Shown in pieces: positions 1 to 9,741 of a DNA stretch of 64,000 nt. The notes beneath the pieces are model-generated. The model was not told the origin of the DNA. It searched no databases and saw only the letters and a list, made by a program, of their open reading frames with translations. Location: contig JAITVV010000084.1 in assembly GCA_031285625.1 (NCBI GenBank), positions 83,791 through 147,790 of the forward strand. The letters run 5' to 3'. The position numbers were made by a program, and so were the translations under genes. Numbering within the stretch: the first letter of the stretch is position 1; the number at the start of each line of letters is the position of its first letter. Origin of the DNA: Prevotella sp. Lineage in GTDB: Bacteria > Bacteroidota > Bacteroidia > Bacteroidales > Dysgonomonadaceae.

Positions 1-2344
1 ATGTACCGCCACCGATAAGAATAGATACAAATAATATTCTCCATATAAAGTAACCATTCAGTAAAGGTGTCCGAGATGACCTCGGAGGTTGTTTCATCGT
101 ATCGGGTTCCAATTTTTCAAAAGCCAAAGCTAACGATATTGTCACCGAAGTAACCATATTAACCCAGAGAATCTGGATAGGCGTAAGTGGCATCAGCGTT
201 CCAAAAAGTATACTGGCAATGATAAGAAAACTTTCAGCACCATTTGTAGGTAATATAAATAGAATCGTCTTTTTCAGATTATCGTATACCCTCCTGCCCT
301 CTTCTACAGCTGCAGCAATGGTCGAAAAATTATCGTCAGCCAAAACCATCTCGGCTGCATCTTTGGTCACTTCCGTTCCTTTTATCCCCATTGCAATACC
401 CACATCCGCTTTTTTTAATGCAGGAGCATCGTTGACTCCGTCTCCAGTCATAGCACATATTATATTACGTGCCTGAAGGGCTTTCACCAGGCGAAGTTTA
501 TGTTCCGGACTAGTACGGGCAAAGATATTATATTCAAGTGCTGCCTCTTCCAGTTCTTCGTCGGCCATCCGTTCTATAGCTTTTCCCTCCAATGCCATGG
601 AGCCGTCACCAATTCCCATATCTTTACCGATAGATTTTGCTGTTTCAATGTGGTCGCCGGTTATCATTTTCACAGTTATACCAGCCTGTGCACATTGCCC
701 TATAGCTTCAATCGCTTCTTCTCTAGGAGGGTCAATAATACCTGCTAATCCTAAAAAGACTACCCCTTCCTGGATATCTTCATGCGATAATTTCTTTTTT
801 TGTTTGTCGACAATTTTATATGCGCCACCTATTATACGCTGTCCATTGCCGGCTAACCCGTGTATCTTAGACTCCCAATATTTCCTGTCAAATACTTTTA
901 GTCCATCTTCCGACAATTGTTTATCAGCCATACCGAGGAGACGATCCGGAGCACCCTTTATGTAAATGATATTTTTATCTTCACATTCAGCCAAAGTAGC
1001 CATGTATTTATATTCAGAGTCGAAAGGAATTGTAGCCAGCCTGTCGGTCTCATGATGGTCTACAGGTGCTTTCTCGTACAGAGTAATCAAGGCTCCTTCT
1101 GTAGGATCTCCTTTTACGTACCAGTTGCCTTCATCATCCTTACCCAACGATGCTTCGTTACAAATATAAAAACAACCGACAAGTTCATCTAAAACAGGCT
1201 CTGAAGAAAAATCAGCTTTCTCTTCAGCCTTCATTATATCACCTTTAGGTGAATAGCCTGTTCCCGTTACATGAAACTCTCCGGTAGCAGTAATCAGGCT
1301 TTTAACTGTCATCTCATTTTTGGTAAGAGTTCCTGTTTTATCAGAACATATAACAGCAACCGATCCCAGGGTCTCCACAGAGGGCAGAGTACGTACAATT
1401 GCATTCCGTTTAGCCATATTTTGAACTCCTATAGCAAGGATTATTGACAATATAGCCGGCAATCCTTCAGGTATGGCTGCTACAGCAAGTCCAATGACTG
1501 ACATTAATAGTTCGCCTGTCTGATAATCACGAAAGAAATAACCAAATGCAAATACAAGTATGGCAATAACAATTATCACCATAGATACCGTTTTACCAAA
1601 GCTTGCTGTTTGTTTGAGCAGGGGAGTCGTTATTTGCTTTACCTCTGACATCATACGGTTAATCTTCCCTATTTCGGTATCTTGCCCTATTGCCACCACA
1701 GCACCAATTCCTGTGCCCGCACTAACTGTAGTTGTAGAAAATGCCATATTCGTCCGGTCACCTAATGGTGTATCGGCATCAATAACTGTTACATTCTTTT
1801 CAGAAGGTACAGATTCCCCTGTCAGGGCAGACTCTTCAATCCGAAGATTATCTGATTTGATGATTCTAAGATCAGCAGGTATTTTATCTCCCGGATGAAG
1901 GATTACAATATCCCCTACGGCAAGATGCGAGGCTCCAATTTCAACTCTTTTTCCATCCCTTATTATTTGTGCTGTATGCGACAACATCTTTTTTATGTCC
2001 TCCAGTGCTTTCTCAGCCTTATTCTCCTGAAAGAAACCAATACTGGCATTTACAACAGCCACTATTACTATCACAATTGTATCTACCCAATGACCCAAAA
2101 GTGCAGTAACTACTGCAGCTATAAGAAGTATATAGATTAGTATATCATTGAAGTGTTTAAAAAAGCGAATTAATCTGCTTTCTTTTTTCTTTTCAGGCAA
2201 TACATTCTCTCCAAATTTGTTAAGACGTTCCTGCGCCTCAACTTCAGATAACCCTTTGGTCGAATTTGTACCAAGTAATTCAATTACCTCTTTCGTTTCC
2301 TGAGAATGCCAGCTTTTATTTGTCACTCTTTTTTCTCTTTCCAT
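1..2344 (-). CDS. Cation-transporting P-type ATPase (3' part outside window)
   Basis: About 781 codons are visible and the C-terminus lies beyond base 1. This is a P-type ATPase that pumps cations across the inner membrane by ATP hydrolysis. It shows the actuator motif TGES near residue 175, the phosphorylation motif DKTGT near residue 335 (bases 1328-1342) and the hinge GDGVNDAP near residue 634. The N-terminus (LLGTNSTKGLSEVEAQERL) looks like the cation ATPase N-terminal domain of the Ca2+ and Na+/K+ type pumps, with paired transmembrane helices before the actuator domain. No heavy-metal CxxC domain is present, so a Ca2+-like or monovalent cation pump is favoured over a copper pump. The substrate cannot be fixed from this sequence. 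Confidence 0.9.
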   Translation of the reverse strand, partial: MEREKRVTNKSWHSQETKEVIELLGTNSTKGLSEVEAQERLNKFGENVLPEKKKESRLIRFFKHFNDILIYILLIAAVVTALLGHWVDTIVIVIVAVVNASIGFFQENKAEKALEDIKKMLSHTAQIIRDGKRVEIGASHLAVGDIVILHPGDKIPADLRIIKSDNLRIEESALTGESVPSEKNVTVIDADTPLGDRTNMAFSTTTVSAGTGIGAVVAIGQDTEIGKINRMMSEVKQITTPLLKQTASFGKTVSMVIIVIAILVFAFGYFFRDYQTGELLMSVIGLAVAAIPEGLPAILSIILAIGVQNMAKRNAIVRTLPSVETLGSVAVICSDKTGTLTKNEMTVKSLITATGEFHVTGTGYSPKGDIMKAEEKADFSSEPVLDELVGCFYICNEASLGKDDEGNWYVKGDPTEGALITLYEKAPVDHHETDRLATIPFDSEYKYMATLAECEDKNIIYIKGAPDRLLGMADKQLSEDGLKVFDRKYWESKIHGLAGNGQRIIGGAYKIVDKQKKKLSHEDIQEGVVFLGLAGIIDPPREEAIEAIGQCAQAGITVKMITGDHIETAKSIGKDMGIGDGSMALEGKAIERMADEELEEAALEYNIFARTSPEHKLRLVKALQARNIICAMTGDGVNDAPALKKADVGIAMGIKGTEVTKDAAEMVLADDNFSTIAAAVEEGRRVYDNLKKTILFILPTNGAESFLIIASILFGTLMPLTPIQILWVNMVTSVTISLALAFEKLEPDTMKQPPRSSRTPLLNGYFIWRILFVSILIGGGT

Positions 2345-2504
2345 TCTTACTTTTTCAATTTTTTTGTCTGATTATTTAACATAGTGGTTATATTTTAACA
2401 ATTAAAGATGTAAAAAGTTTGGTTGTAACAATCTACCCTGCCTAATCAAAACATAAGCAGAAATAATTTTAAGTGTATAACAAACTATCTAAAAAAAGTA
2501 ATTA

Positions 2505-2512
2505 CCTTTGTT
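2505..2512 (+). promoter_or_regulatory. Bacteroidetes -7 box TACCTTTG
   Basis: This matches the TAnnTTTG consensus of the Bacteroidetes primary sigma factor. It lies 21 bases upstream of a 26-codon reading frame that is followed by an intrinsic terminator. No clear -33 TTG is seen. Confidence 0.5.
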
Positions 2513-2533
2513 ATATCAATATAGAGAATAATA

Positions 2534-2614
2534 ATGAAAACAATATCGCTTATACAACAGCATTATTTTCACAGTGACGATTCCTGTATTTTACATGATT
2601 TCTTTAAAATTTAG
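2534..2614 (+). CDS. Possible 26-residue leader peptide upstream of pyrB
   Basis: A short frame (MKTISLIQQHYFHS...) begins with ATGAAA, sits just after a host-type promoter and ends 5 bases before a strong terminator. The layout of promoter, short peptide and terminator ahead of pyrBI resembles an attenuator, and pyrBI attenuation is known in enterobacteria. The peptide is not dominated by one amino acid, although it has several His and Phe codons. It could instead be a small RNA with a chance reading frame. Confidence 0.3.
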   Translation: MKTISLIQQHYFHSDDSCILHDFFKI

Positions 2615-2619
2615 ATATC

Positions 2620-2656
2620 ATCCTCGAAGAAGTTTTCTTTTTCGGGGATTTTTTTT
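2620..2656 (+). terminator. Intrinsic terminator between leader and pyrB
   Basis: Stem ATCCTCGAA pairs with TTCGGGGAT (one G-T pair) and is followed by eight T. It ends the short transcript from the promoter at 2505. About 210 bases then remain before pyrB, including a CACCTTTG box near 2750 that could be pyrB's own weak promoter. Confidence 0.7.
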
Positions 2657-2868
2657 GAAGTATTTATCTAATATAAAGATATTTGACATATGAAAGAACG
2701 ATAAAATAAGAAATGAAAAAAGTAACAGATAAAACATATAAAAAAGTGTCACCTTTGTCACCTTTTTCTTCCAAAAACCTGGTTATTAACCATTTGACAA
2801 ATTTACGAAGTGTTACTTTTTACTTTATCTCCAATCAGATATAAATAACTCTTACAAAATAGACTGTT

Positions 2869-3786
2869 ATGTGCAACAAAAGCCTGGTATCAATCACAGA
2901 TTATTCGAAGGAAGATATCCTGAGAATACTCCACCTGACAAAAAAATTTGATGAACAACCTAACAGGAGACTACTGGAAGGAAAAATCTGCGCCACTTTA
3001 TTTTTTGAACCTTCTACGCGTACACGCCTTAGTTTCGAAACGGCTGTAAACCGTCTGGGAGGCCGTATTATTGGTTTTTCTGATGCAGCTACCACCAGTT
3101 CATCAAAAGGGGAAACATTAAAGGACACCATCCTGATGGTAAACAACTATGCTGATATTATCATCATGCGTCATCATCTGGAAGGCGCTGCCCGGTATGC
3201 ATCTGAGGTTTCATCCATACCTATTATTAATGCAGGAGACGGAGCAAATCAACACCCTACTCAAACAATGCTGGATATGTATTCCATATTTAAGACACAA
3301 GGGACTCTGGATAACCTGACAATCACAATTGTAGGAGACCTGAAGTATGGAAGAACGGTACACTCGCTTATTATAGGTATGTCACACTTCAATCCTACCT
3401 TTCTATTCGTTGCTCCCGAAGAATTGAGCCTGCCCGATCCATATAAGGCATTTTGCGACAGCCATAATATCAAATATGAAGAACATACCGATTTTTCGCC
3501 GGAAGTGATCAATAAAGCAGATATAATCTACATGACACGTGTTCAGCGTGAACGCTTTACAGATCTGATGGAATATGAAAAAGTAAAGAACATATATATC
3601 CTCAGAAAAGATATGTTGGAAGGTACTAAGGACAATCTGAAAATACTGCATCCCCTACCCCGCGTAAATGAAATACAACAAGATGTGGATGACAGCCCAA
3701 AAGCATATTACTTCGAACAGGCTAAGAACGGTATGTTTACCCGTGAAGCTGTGATATGTGATGCACTAGGAATAGAGGTTGAATAA
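2869..3786 (+). CDS. pyrB: Aspartate carbamoyltransferase, catalytic chain
   Basis: This enzyme joins carbamoyl phosphate to L-aspartate in the committed step of pyrimidine synthesis. At 305 residues it has normal length. The carbamoyl phosphate loop STRTR is at residues 49-53, Lys80 of the mobile SSKGET loop is present, and HPTQ (129-132) and HPLPR (near 262) complete the active site. It is followed after 36 bases by the regulatory chain, so the enzyme should form the class B (PyrB3)2(PyrI2)3 holoenzyme. The long upstream region with leader and terminator suggests regulated transcription. Confidence 0.97.
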   Translation: MCNKSLVSITDYSKEDILRILHLTKKFDEQPNRRLLEGKICATLFFEPSTRTRLSFETAVNRLGGRIIGFSDAATTSSSKGETLKDTILMVNNYADIIIMRHHLEGAARYASEVSSIPIINAGDGANQHPTQTMLDMYSIFKTQGTLDNLTITIVGDLKYGRTVHSLIIGMSHFNPTFLFVAPEELSLPDPYKAFCDSHNIKYEEHTDFSPEVINKADIIYMTRVQRERFTDLMEYEKVKNIYILRKDMLEGTKDNLKILHPLPRVNEIQQDVDDSPKAYYFEQAKNGMFTREAVICDALGIEVE

Positions 3787-3822
3787 GTTGTGAGTAAAAA
3801 AGTTAAGAAAAAAACCTGAATT

Positions 3823-4284
3823 ATGAGCGAACAAAGAAGAGAACTGCAAGTAGCTGCATTATGCAATGGAACCGCGATAGATCATATACCACCCCGCTTT
3901 GTCTTTAAAGTAGTATCCTTACTCGAGTTAGAAAATCTTGAAAACCCAATCACCATAGGGAATAACTTCGAAAGTAAAAAAATGCAATCGAAAGGAATTA
4001 TAAAGATTGCAGATAAATACTTCGAAGAGGATGAGATCAACAAGATAGCCCTTATAGCGCCCAATGTTGTTCTCAATATCATAAAAGACTACGAGGTAGT
4101 AGAAAAGAAAAGAGTTATACTTCCTCAGACCATAAAAGGTATTGTAAAGTGTAATAATCCGAAGTGCATTACCAACAATGAACCGATGATAACTCACTTT
4201 GAAGTAGTGGATTCTGACAAGATCGAGTTACGTTGCCATTATTGTAATATTAAAATAAAGAAAGACGAGATTATCCTGAAATGA
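3823..4284 (+). CDS. pyrI: Aspartate carbamoyltransferase, regulatory chain
   Basis: This chain binds nucleotides and gives allosteric control of PyrB. It is 153 residues long, the family norm. The N-terminal allosteric domain has the typical NGTAIDHIP, and the C-terminal zinc domain carries the four ligands Cys110, Cys115, Cys138 and Cys141. Its stop codon overlaps the start of the next gene by 4 bases, so the three genes are probably one operon. Confidence 0.96.
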   Translation: MSEQRRELQVAALCNGTAIDHIPPRFVFKVVSLLELENLENPITIGNNFESKKMQSKGIIKIADKYFEEDEINKIALIAPNVVLNIIKDYEVVEKKRVILPQTIKGIVKCNNPKCITNNEPMITHFEVVDSDKIELRCHYCNIKIKKDEIILK

Positions 4285-4856
4285 AACAAGACTGGAAACC
4301 AGGAACTTTAATTTATCCCTTACCTGCCGCCATGATTAGTTGCGGAGGTACTCCTGATGAGTACAATATTATTACATTAAGCTGGCTTGGTACTATATGT
4401 ACAAATCCACCGATGTGTTATATCTCGGTACGCCCTGAACGCCATTCCTACGATATTATAAAGAGGAATATGGAGTTTGTTATCAATATCACGACCAACG
4501 ATCTGGCATTTGCTACCGATTGGTGTGGGGTAAAATCAGGGAGGAACACAAACAAATTTGAGGAAATGGGACTGACCGCCGGAAAGGCCTCTATAGTACA
4601 GGCTCCGATTATAGTTGAATCTCCATTAAACATAGAATGCAGGGTAAAAGAAATTATCAGCCTTGGTTCGCACGATATGTTTATAGCGGATGTAGTAAAT
4701 GTAAAGGCCGATGAAAAGTATATCGATCCCGAGACTGATAAATTCTGTTTGGAAGAAGCGAACCCCATTGCCTATTCCCATGGACAATATTATAATCTGG
4801 GTAATAAAATAGGAGGATTCGGATGGTCAGTAAAGAAGAAAAAAGAAGATATCTGA
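4281..4856 (+). CDS. Flavin reductase family protein (FMN-binding split barrel)
   Basis: This 191-residue protein resembles the flavin reductase-like FMN-binding family, which binds FMN in a split beta barrel and often reduces flavins. The start PGTLIYPLPAAMISCGG and the central stretch TNPPMCYISVRPERHS are typical of the Bacteroidetes and archaeal subgroup. It is translationally coupled to pyrI through an ATGA overlap. The role is unknown; the linkage to pyrimidine genes may only reflect operon packing. Confidence 0.8.
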   Translation: MKQDWKPGTLIYPLPAAMISCGGTPDEYNIITLSWLGTICTNPPMCYISVRPERHSYDIIKRNMEFVINITTNDLAFATDWCGVKSGRNTNKFEEMGLTAGKASIVQAPIIVESPLNIECRVKEIISLGSHDMFIADVVNVKADEKYIDPETDKFCLEEANPIAYSHGQYYNLGNKIGGFGWSVKKKKEDI

Positions 4857-4932
4857 TTCTCTGATGTCAAAAAAGTTTTTTTAAGAATACAGTACGCCTT
4901 ATAAATTGTTAATACCAAACAAAACTGACACT

Positions 4933-6387
4933 ATGAAAAAGCATTTGTTTTCTGCATTATTAATTCTCAATGTTCTGTTTGCGGCTGCACAACAGAAAGC
5001 TCAAACAAGTAATATCCTCACCGAAGAACAAAAGATATACGGACTATCAAAGTTCTGGCATGAGGTACGTGAAAATTTTGTATTTATCAATCAGGTTGGA
5101 ATAGAAAAATGGGATAGTATATATCAGTCATACATACCTTTAGCACGACAAACCACAAATGACTGGGAATATTTTAAACTACTGCAGCACTTTTGTGCTC
5201 ACACCAACGATGGGCATACAGGAATAATGCGGCCTCCAATAGAATTGACTCAGACAGAAGCACGTAAACCGGGAGACGTATTCTTACCTGAACGTGACGG
5301 GATGTTTGAAGAGGGGGTTCTTCTCCTAATGAAAGTAGCCGGAAAAGCCTCGGTAATACGTGTAAACAAAAACATGGGAAAAGAAATCCCCGCCGGGAGT
5401 CAGGTACACACAGTAAACAATCTGCCTGTAGAAGAGTATATCAATCGCTATACCTTACCTTATGTCAACCAATCAACCGACCACATGAGGGCAAATATGG
5501 CTGTACGGAGTATTGTCAACGGTGTGTATGGTGATACTCTCAGACTAGGATATACAAAACCTGATGGAAAAGAAGGTAATATCAAATTAACTTTTGGGGG
5601 TACATCAAGGAACGCCTCTGAAGGGGAAGACCTGTTTTATATACCGACAAACCCTTCCGGAGAACTAGTTAGCCTGGAATGGCAGGATAACAATATTGCT
5701 CTTATCAAGCTCAATAGTTTTTCGAATAAAAAAATTGTTGATGATTTTAAACAGCTATTGCCTAAACTGCAAAAAGCCAAAGGGCTCATCATCGACCTAC
5801 GATTTAATGGTGGCGGAGATACATATAATGGCGTGAGAATTCTGCAATACTTTATACCTGACGATGTTCTTTACGGAATGCACTCCCGTTCACGCATGAC
5901 TATTCCAAGCTATAAGGCATGGGGAAACTATATGGCTGCAAAAGACACAATAAATAGTGCACATGCTAAGAAATCATATTTAGCAGCGCATAATGAATTA
6001 TATCATGATTTTGGAGTTGATACATTCAAGGTAGAAATTGACAAAAAGGAAAAATTGATCATACCAACTGTAATACTCACAAATAACTACACGGCATCTG
6101 CCGCCGAAGACTTCCTTATATACGCTGATAAACAAAAACATATGATACGCATGGGGCAGAAAACATTTGGTAGCACCGGACAACCTATAAATGTTCCATT
6201 AGTAGCAGGATTAGGTGCATATATCTGTACTAAAGAAGATACCTATACTGACGGGCGTAAGTTTGTAGGTGTAGGAGTAGTACCACATATTGAGGTAACA
6301 CCAACAATGGATGATTATCTGAAAGGTAAAGATGTAGAAGTAGACAAGGCTTGCGAATATATCAAAGAAGAATTGGCTAAAAAATAA
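4933..6387 (+). CDS. Secreted S41 family peptidase (C-terminal processing protease type)
   Basis: This is a serine protease of the S41 (tail-specific protease) family, about 484 residues from the chosen ATG. I prefer ATG 4933 to the in-frame start at 4906 because it opens a clean signal peptide (MKKHLFSALLILNVLFAAAQ). An N-terminal helical domain and a central PDZ-like region are followed by the catalytic core, with LRFNGGGDTYNG and the nucleophile segment NYTASAAEDF. It is probably periplasmic or surface attached. It stands alone and converges with galM on a shared terminator. Confidence 0.85.
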   Translation: MKKHLFSALLILNVLFAAAQQKAQTSNILTEEQKIYGLSKFWHEVRENFVFINQVGIEKWDSIYQSYIPLARQTTNDWEYFKLLQHFCAHTNDGHTGIMRPPIELTQTEARKPGDVFLPERDGMFEEGVLLLMKVAGKASVIRVNKNMGKEIPAGSQVHTVNNLPVEEYINRYTLPYVNQSTDHMRANMAVRSIVNGVYGDTLRLGYTKPDGKEGNIKLTFGGTSRNASEGEDLFYIPTNPSGELVSLEWQDNNIALIKLNSFSNKKIVDDFKQLLPKLQKAKGLIIDLRFNGGGDTYNGVRILQYFIPDDVLYGMHSRSRMTIPSYKAWGNYMAAKDTINSAHAKKSYLAAHNELYHDFGVDTFKVEIDKKEKLIIPTVILTNNYTASAAEDFLIYADKQKHMIRMGQKTFGSTGQPINVPLVAGLGAYICTKEDTYTDGRKFVGVGVVPHIEVTPTMDDYLKGKDVEVDKACEYIKEELAKK

Positions 6388-6412
6388 GTGGTCACAAATA
6401 ATGTGACCACTT
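6386..6412. terminator. Bidirectional terminator between S41 peptidase and galM
   Basis: A perfect 11-base-pair stem, AAGTGGTCACA with TGTGACCACTT and a 5-base loop, sits between two converging genes. It overlaps the stop codon of the peptidase gene. Confidence 0.8.
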
Positions 6413-6434
6413 AAAATTATTCTTTAGTAATTAT

Positions 6435-7580
6435 TTATTTCTTTACTGAAAACTTAAAGATTGTCTCGCTTTGATATTTTTCTCCCGGACGAAGAGTTGC
6501 CGAAGGCCAATCTTTCTTATTAGGCGTATCAGGGTATTTTTGAGTTTCTAAGCAAACTGCAGCGCGGTGCTGGTTTACCTTTCCTTTTTTACCTTTATCG
6601 CTACCATCCATGAAGTTTCCTGCATAGAACTGGATTCCCGGCTCTGTTGTATATACATCAAGAACGATTCCTGAACGAGGAGATTCTAAAGTAGCAGCAA
6701 CTTTGCTTATATCGCCATTTGTATTTAGTACCCAGTTGTGGTCATAACCTTTTCCGTTCTTCAACTGAACAAAATCGAAGTTATCTATTCTGGCACCCAC
6801 AGCAGTAGGAGTGCGGAAGTCCATATCTGTACCTTCCACATCCAGAATTTCACCTGTAGTCATAAATGTAGAATCAACAGGGGTATATTTATCAGCATGG
6901 AGAGTCAATAACCAATCTGTATTCTTCACATCCGGATCACCATCCATATTGAAATACGTGTGGTTAGTCAGATTCACTACAGTCGGTTTATCAGTTTCAG
7001 CCTCATACTTAATATCGATTGCATTGTCATCTCTCAAAGTATAAGTGATCTTCGTATTCAGATTTCCAGGGAAACCTTCTTCTCCGTCTTTTGACAGGTA
7101 TGTAAGTTCCAGTACCTTATCATCTATCTGATTAGCAGTAAATACTACAGTATGGAAACCTTTATCTCCGCCATGAAGTGTATGACCGAAGTTATTTTTA
7201 GGCAGGTCATACTTTACACCGTCAATTTCGAATGTGCCTTGTCCGATTCTATTACCATAACGTCCGATAGCTGCCCCATAATTATTTCCGGCAACATTAA
7301 TATAGTCCTGTATCGAATCAAAGCCAATAACAACGTCTTTTTTATTACCATCTTTGTCAGGTACCGAAACCGAAACAATACGCCCACCATAGTTAGTTAT
7401 ACAGACTTCCATACCGCTAGAATTAGTAAGCACATATAGATCTGTTTTCTTACCTTGCACTTCGGTCTCAAAGTTCTTTTTATCCAGACCCGATTCAGTG
7501 AGCTTACCTACAGGAGCTTTCTCATTACAAGCTACAAATAGAAATGCTGCTGACAAAGCTGCCAAAACTGTTTTCTTCAT
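6435..7580 (-). CDS. galM: Aldose 1-epimerase (mutarotase), lipoprotein
   Basis: This enzyme interconverts alpha and beta anomers of aldoses. The 381-residue protein has a lipoprotein signal peptide with Cys18 in FVACNEK, so it acts in the periplasm or at the outer membrane. The catalytic base region NHTYFN and the acid in CLETQKYPD are visible. The gene lies 10 bases downstream of a GH43 glycosidase gene on the same strand. The pair likely processes sugars released from a plant or mucosal glycan. Confidence 0.93.
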   Translation of the reverse strand: MKKTVLAALSAAFLFVACNEKAPVGKLTESGLDKKNFETEVQGKKTDLYVLTNSSGMEVCITNYGGRIVSVSVPDKDGNKKDVVIGFDSIQDYINVAGNNYGAAIGRYGNRIGQGTFEIDGVKYDLPKNNFGHTLHGGDKGFHTVVFTANQIDDKVLELTYLSKDGEEGFPGNLNTKITYTLRDDNAIDIKYEAETDKPTVVNLTNHTYFNMDGDPDVKNTDWLLTLHADKYTPVDSTFMTTGEILDVEGTDMDFRTPTAVGARIDNFDFVQLKNGKGYDHNWVLNTNGDISKVAATLESPRSGIVLDVYTTEPGIQFYAGNFMDGSDKGKKGKVNQHRAAVCLETQKYPDTPNKKDWPSATLRPGEKYQSETIFKFSVKK

Positions 7581-7590
7581 AATTTATATA

Positions 7591-8583
7591 TTATTTTAAT
7601 GGATTTGCTTCTACTCCTTCTTTTGTCATAATTATAGGTTTAATGTGCCCATTTTCATCAAAAAACATTTCTTCAATACATGTTTCCCTATAGTTTCCAT
7701 TTGTTTCAGTCAACGGACGACGATGGTAAATGATATACCATTTATCAGACTTAGGTTCATGTATAATAGAATGATGTCCTGCTCCATTAGCTATTTCAGT
7801 ATCTTGCTGCAATATAGTCTCTATTCGCTCGAATGGGCCGAAAGGACTATCTGCAATAGCATATGCCACTTTATAATCGGGTCCGGTCCACCCACCTTCA
7901 GACCACATGAAGTAATATTTATCATTTTTGATAAACATAAATGGCCCTTCCACATAATCTTTCGGCGTCACTTCTTTATATATTGATCCATCTTCGAATG
8001 GTACCAATCCGGTAAAGTCATCGTTAAGTTTAGCTACATTACAATGTTTCCATCCCCCATAATAGATGTAATAACTTCCATCTTTATCTTTGAATACAAA
8101 CTGATCAATAGGCTGTGCTCCATTGTAGAATTTATCAATTAACGGCTTCCCTAGATAATCCTTAAATGGCCCTTCAGGTTTATCAGCTACAGCGATACCA
8201 ATTCCACCATATTCCTCATCATTTTGTATGTCATTTCCCCCAAAGAAAAGGAAGTACTTACTATCCTTTTTCAGAATGGCTGGAGCCCACATCGCACGTT
8301 TTACCCATTTTACCGAAGCTGTATCAACTATCCGTTCATGTTTTGTCCAATTTACAAGATCCGTAGAAGAGAAGGCATCCATAAATACCTGCTGATCGTA
8401 TGGTGCCGAATATGTAGGATACACCCAATACTTATCATCAAAGATAATTCCTTCAGGATCGGCATACCATCCTTCAAATATGGGATTACCGGACATTTTT
8501 TTCTCTGTTGTGTTCGTTTGTTTAGGCGTACAAGCCTGTATCGCAAACAAGCATGCGAAGATCAATAGATAGTTGTTTCTCAT
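7591..8583 (-). CDS. Glycoside hydrolase family 43, lipoprotein
   Basis: This is a five-bladed beta-propeller glycosidase of family GH43, typically an arabinofuranosidase or xylosidase. It is 330 residues with a lipobox at Cys18 (AIQAC). The three acidic active-site positions fit Asp42 in YADPEG, the Asp in QPIDQF and the Glu in YVEGPF near residue 213. It is the first gene of a two-gene unit with galM. The exact substrate cannot be read from the sequence, and no susC/susD pair is in the window. Confidence 0.9.
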   Translation of the reverse strand: MRNNYLLIFACLFAIQACTPKQTNTTEKKMSGNPIFEGWYADPEGIIFDDKYWVYPTYSAPYDQQVFMDAFSSTDLVNWTKHERIVDTASVKWVKRAMWAPAILKKDSKYFLFFGGNDIQNDEEYGGIGIAVADKPEGPFKDYLGKPLIDKFYNGAQPIDQFVFKDKDGSYYIYYGGWKHCNVAKLNDDFTGLVPFEDGSIYKEVTPKDYVEGPFMFIKNDKYYFMWSEGGWTGPDYKVAYAIADSPFGPFERIETILQQDTEIANGAGHHSIIHEPKSDKWYIIYHRRPLTETNGNYRETCIEEMFFDENGHIKPIIMTKEGVEANPLK

Positions 8584-8658
8584 TTATTAATATTTTTTTA
8601 TTACCAGAAGATAAAAATACAATTTTTTTCATTTGATAATGTTCTGTTTTAGAATATT

Positions 8659-8688
8659 TTGATATTTGTTGTTAAAAAGTTACCTTTG
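8659..8688 (+). promoter_or_regulatory. Host promoter of the polyprenyl synthase gene
   Basis: TTG at 8659-8661, 19 bases of spacer and TACCTTTG at 8681-8688 match the Bacteroidetes primary promoter consensus. The promoter overlaps the most upstream in-frame start, which argues that translation begins at ATG 8744. Confidence 0.75.
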
Positions 8689-8743
8689 TTGGGGTACAAC
8701 ACAAATTAGTTCTACCTTTATTATAGATAAACCCAAAGGAATT

Positions 8744-9721
8744 ATGAAACCTCTATATACTTTTGATGAAGTTCTGAATATAGTAAATACAGAAATAAGC
8801 AAGATACAATATACAAATAAGCCATACTCTCTTTTCGAACCCATAACATATATTCTTTCCCTAGGAGGCAAACGGATTCGCCCAGCTTTGTCCCTTATGT
8901 CTTATAATTTATATAAAGAAGATGTAGAGCAAGTTATACCTGTTGCTTTAGGTATTGAGATATTCCACAACTTCACACTCCTTCATGACGACCTTATGGA
9001 CAGGGCTGATATGCGTAGAGGAAATCCGACAGTACATATTAAATGGAACGATAATACAGCTGTATTGTCCGGCGATGCGATGTTAATAGAAGCATACAAA
9101 GAAATAGCAAAAATAGATTCAAAATATTTACAACCTGTATTAGACTTATTCTCGATCACCGCTACGGAAATTTGTTGTGGACAACAGTATGATATGGAGT
9201 TTGAACAACGTATGGATGTCACAATATCTGAATACCTGGAGATGATCCGTCTGAAAACAGCCGTATTACTAGCCTGTGCTCTTAAAGAGGGAGCGATAGT
9301 TGCTGGAGCTTCATCGGCTGATGCCCACAATTTATATGATTTTGGAATTAACGTCGGACTAGGCTTCCAACTTAAAGATGACTTGCTGGATGTCTACGGA
9401 AATAGTACAAACTTTGGGAAAAGAATAGGTGGTGATATTCTTTGCAACAAGAAAACATTCCTGCTTATCAATGCATTGTCTGATGACACATCAAAACAAG
9501 AACTGATGACGTGGATAAATAAGGAAGAATATGCTGAATCAGAAAAGATAAAGGCTGTGACAGCTATATATGACAAACTGGATTTGAAGCAAAAATCTGA
9601 GAACTTAATACACGAATATTATAAAAAGGCAATAGCCTGTTTAGATAAGGTAACAGTGGACAACAATCGAAAAAAAGAACTTTATGATCTCGCCGAAAAT
9701 TTGATGTCCCGGATTTCATAA
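8744..9721 (+). CDS. Polyprenyl (isoprenyl) diphosphate synthase
   Basis: This prenyltransferase builds linear isoprenoid diphosphates by condensing isopentenyl diphosphate onto an allylic primer. From ATG 8744 it has 325 residues. The first aspartate-rich motif DDLMD and the second DDLLD, both Mg2+-diphosphate binding sites, are intact, as is GGKRIRP near the N-terminus. Short or medium chain products (geranyl or farnesyl) are usual for this length, but chain length is not provable here. Confidence 0.93.
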   Translation: MKPLYTFDEVLNIVNTEISKIQYTNKPYSLFEPITYILSLGGKRIRPALSLMSYNLYKEDVEQVIPVALGIEIFHNFTLLHDDLMDRADMRRGNPTVHIKWNDNTAVLSGDAMLIEAYKEIAKIDSKYLQPVLDLFSITATEICCGQQYDMEFEQRMDVTISEYLEMIRLKTAVLLACALKEGAIVAGASSADAHNLYDFGINVGLGFQLKDDLLDVYGNSTNFGKRIGGDILCNKKTFLLINALSDDTSKQELMTWINKEEYAESEKIKAVTAIYDKLDLKQKSENLIHEYYKKAIACLDKVTVDNNRKKELYDLAENLMSRIS

Positions 9722-9741
9722 CACAAAACAAACACAAAATT

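Noticed and set aside
219-2140. Several + strand frames at the left edge
   Set aside because: All are antisense to the P-type ATPase.
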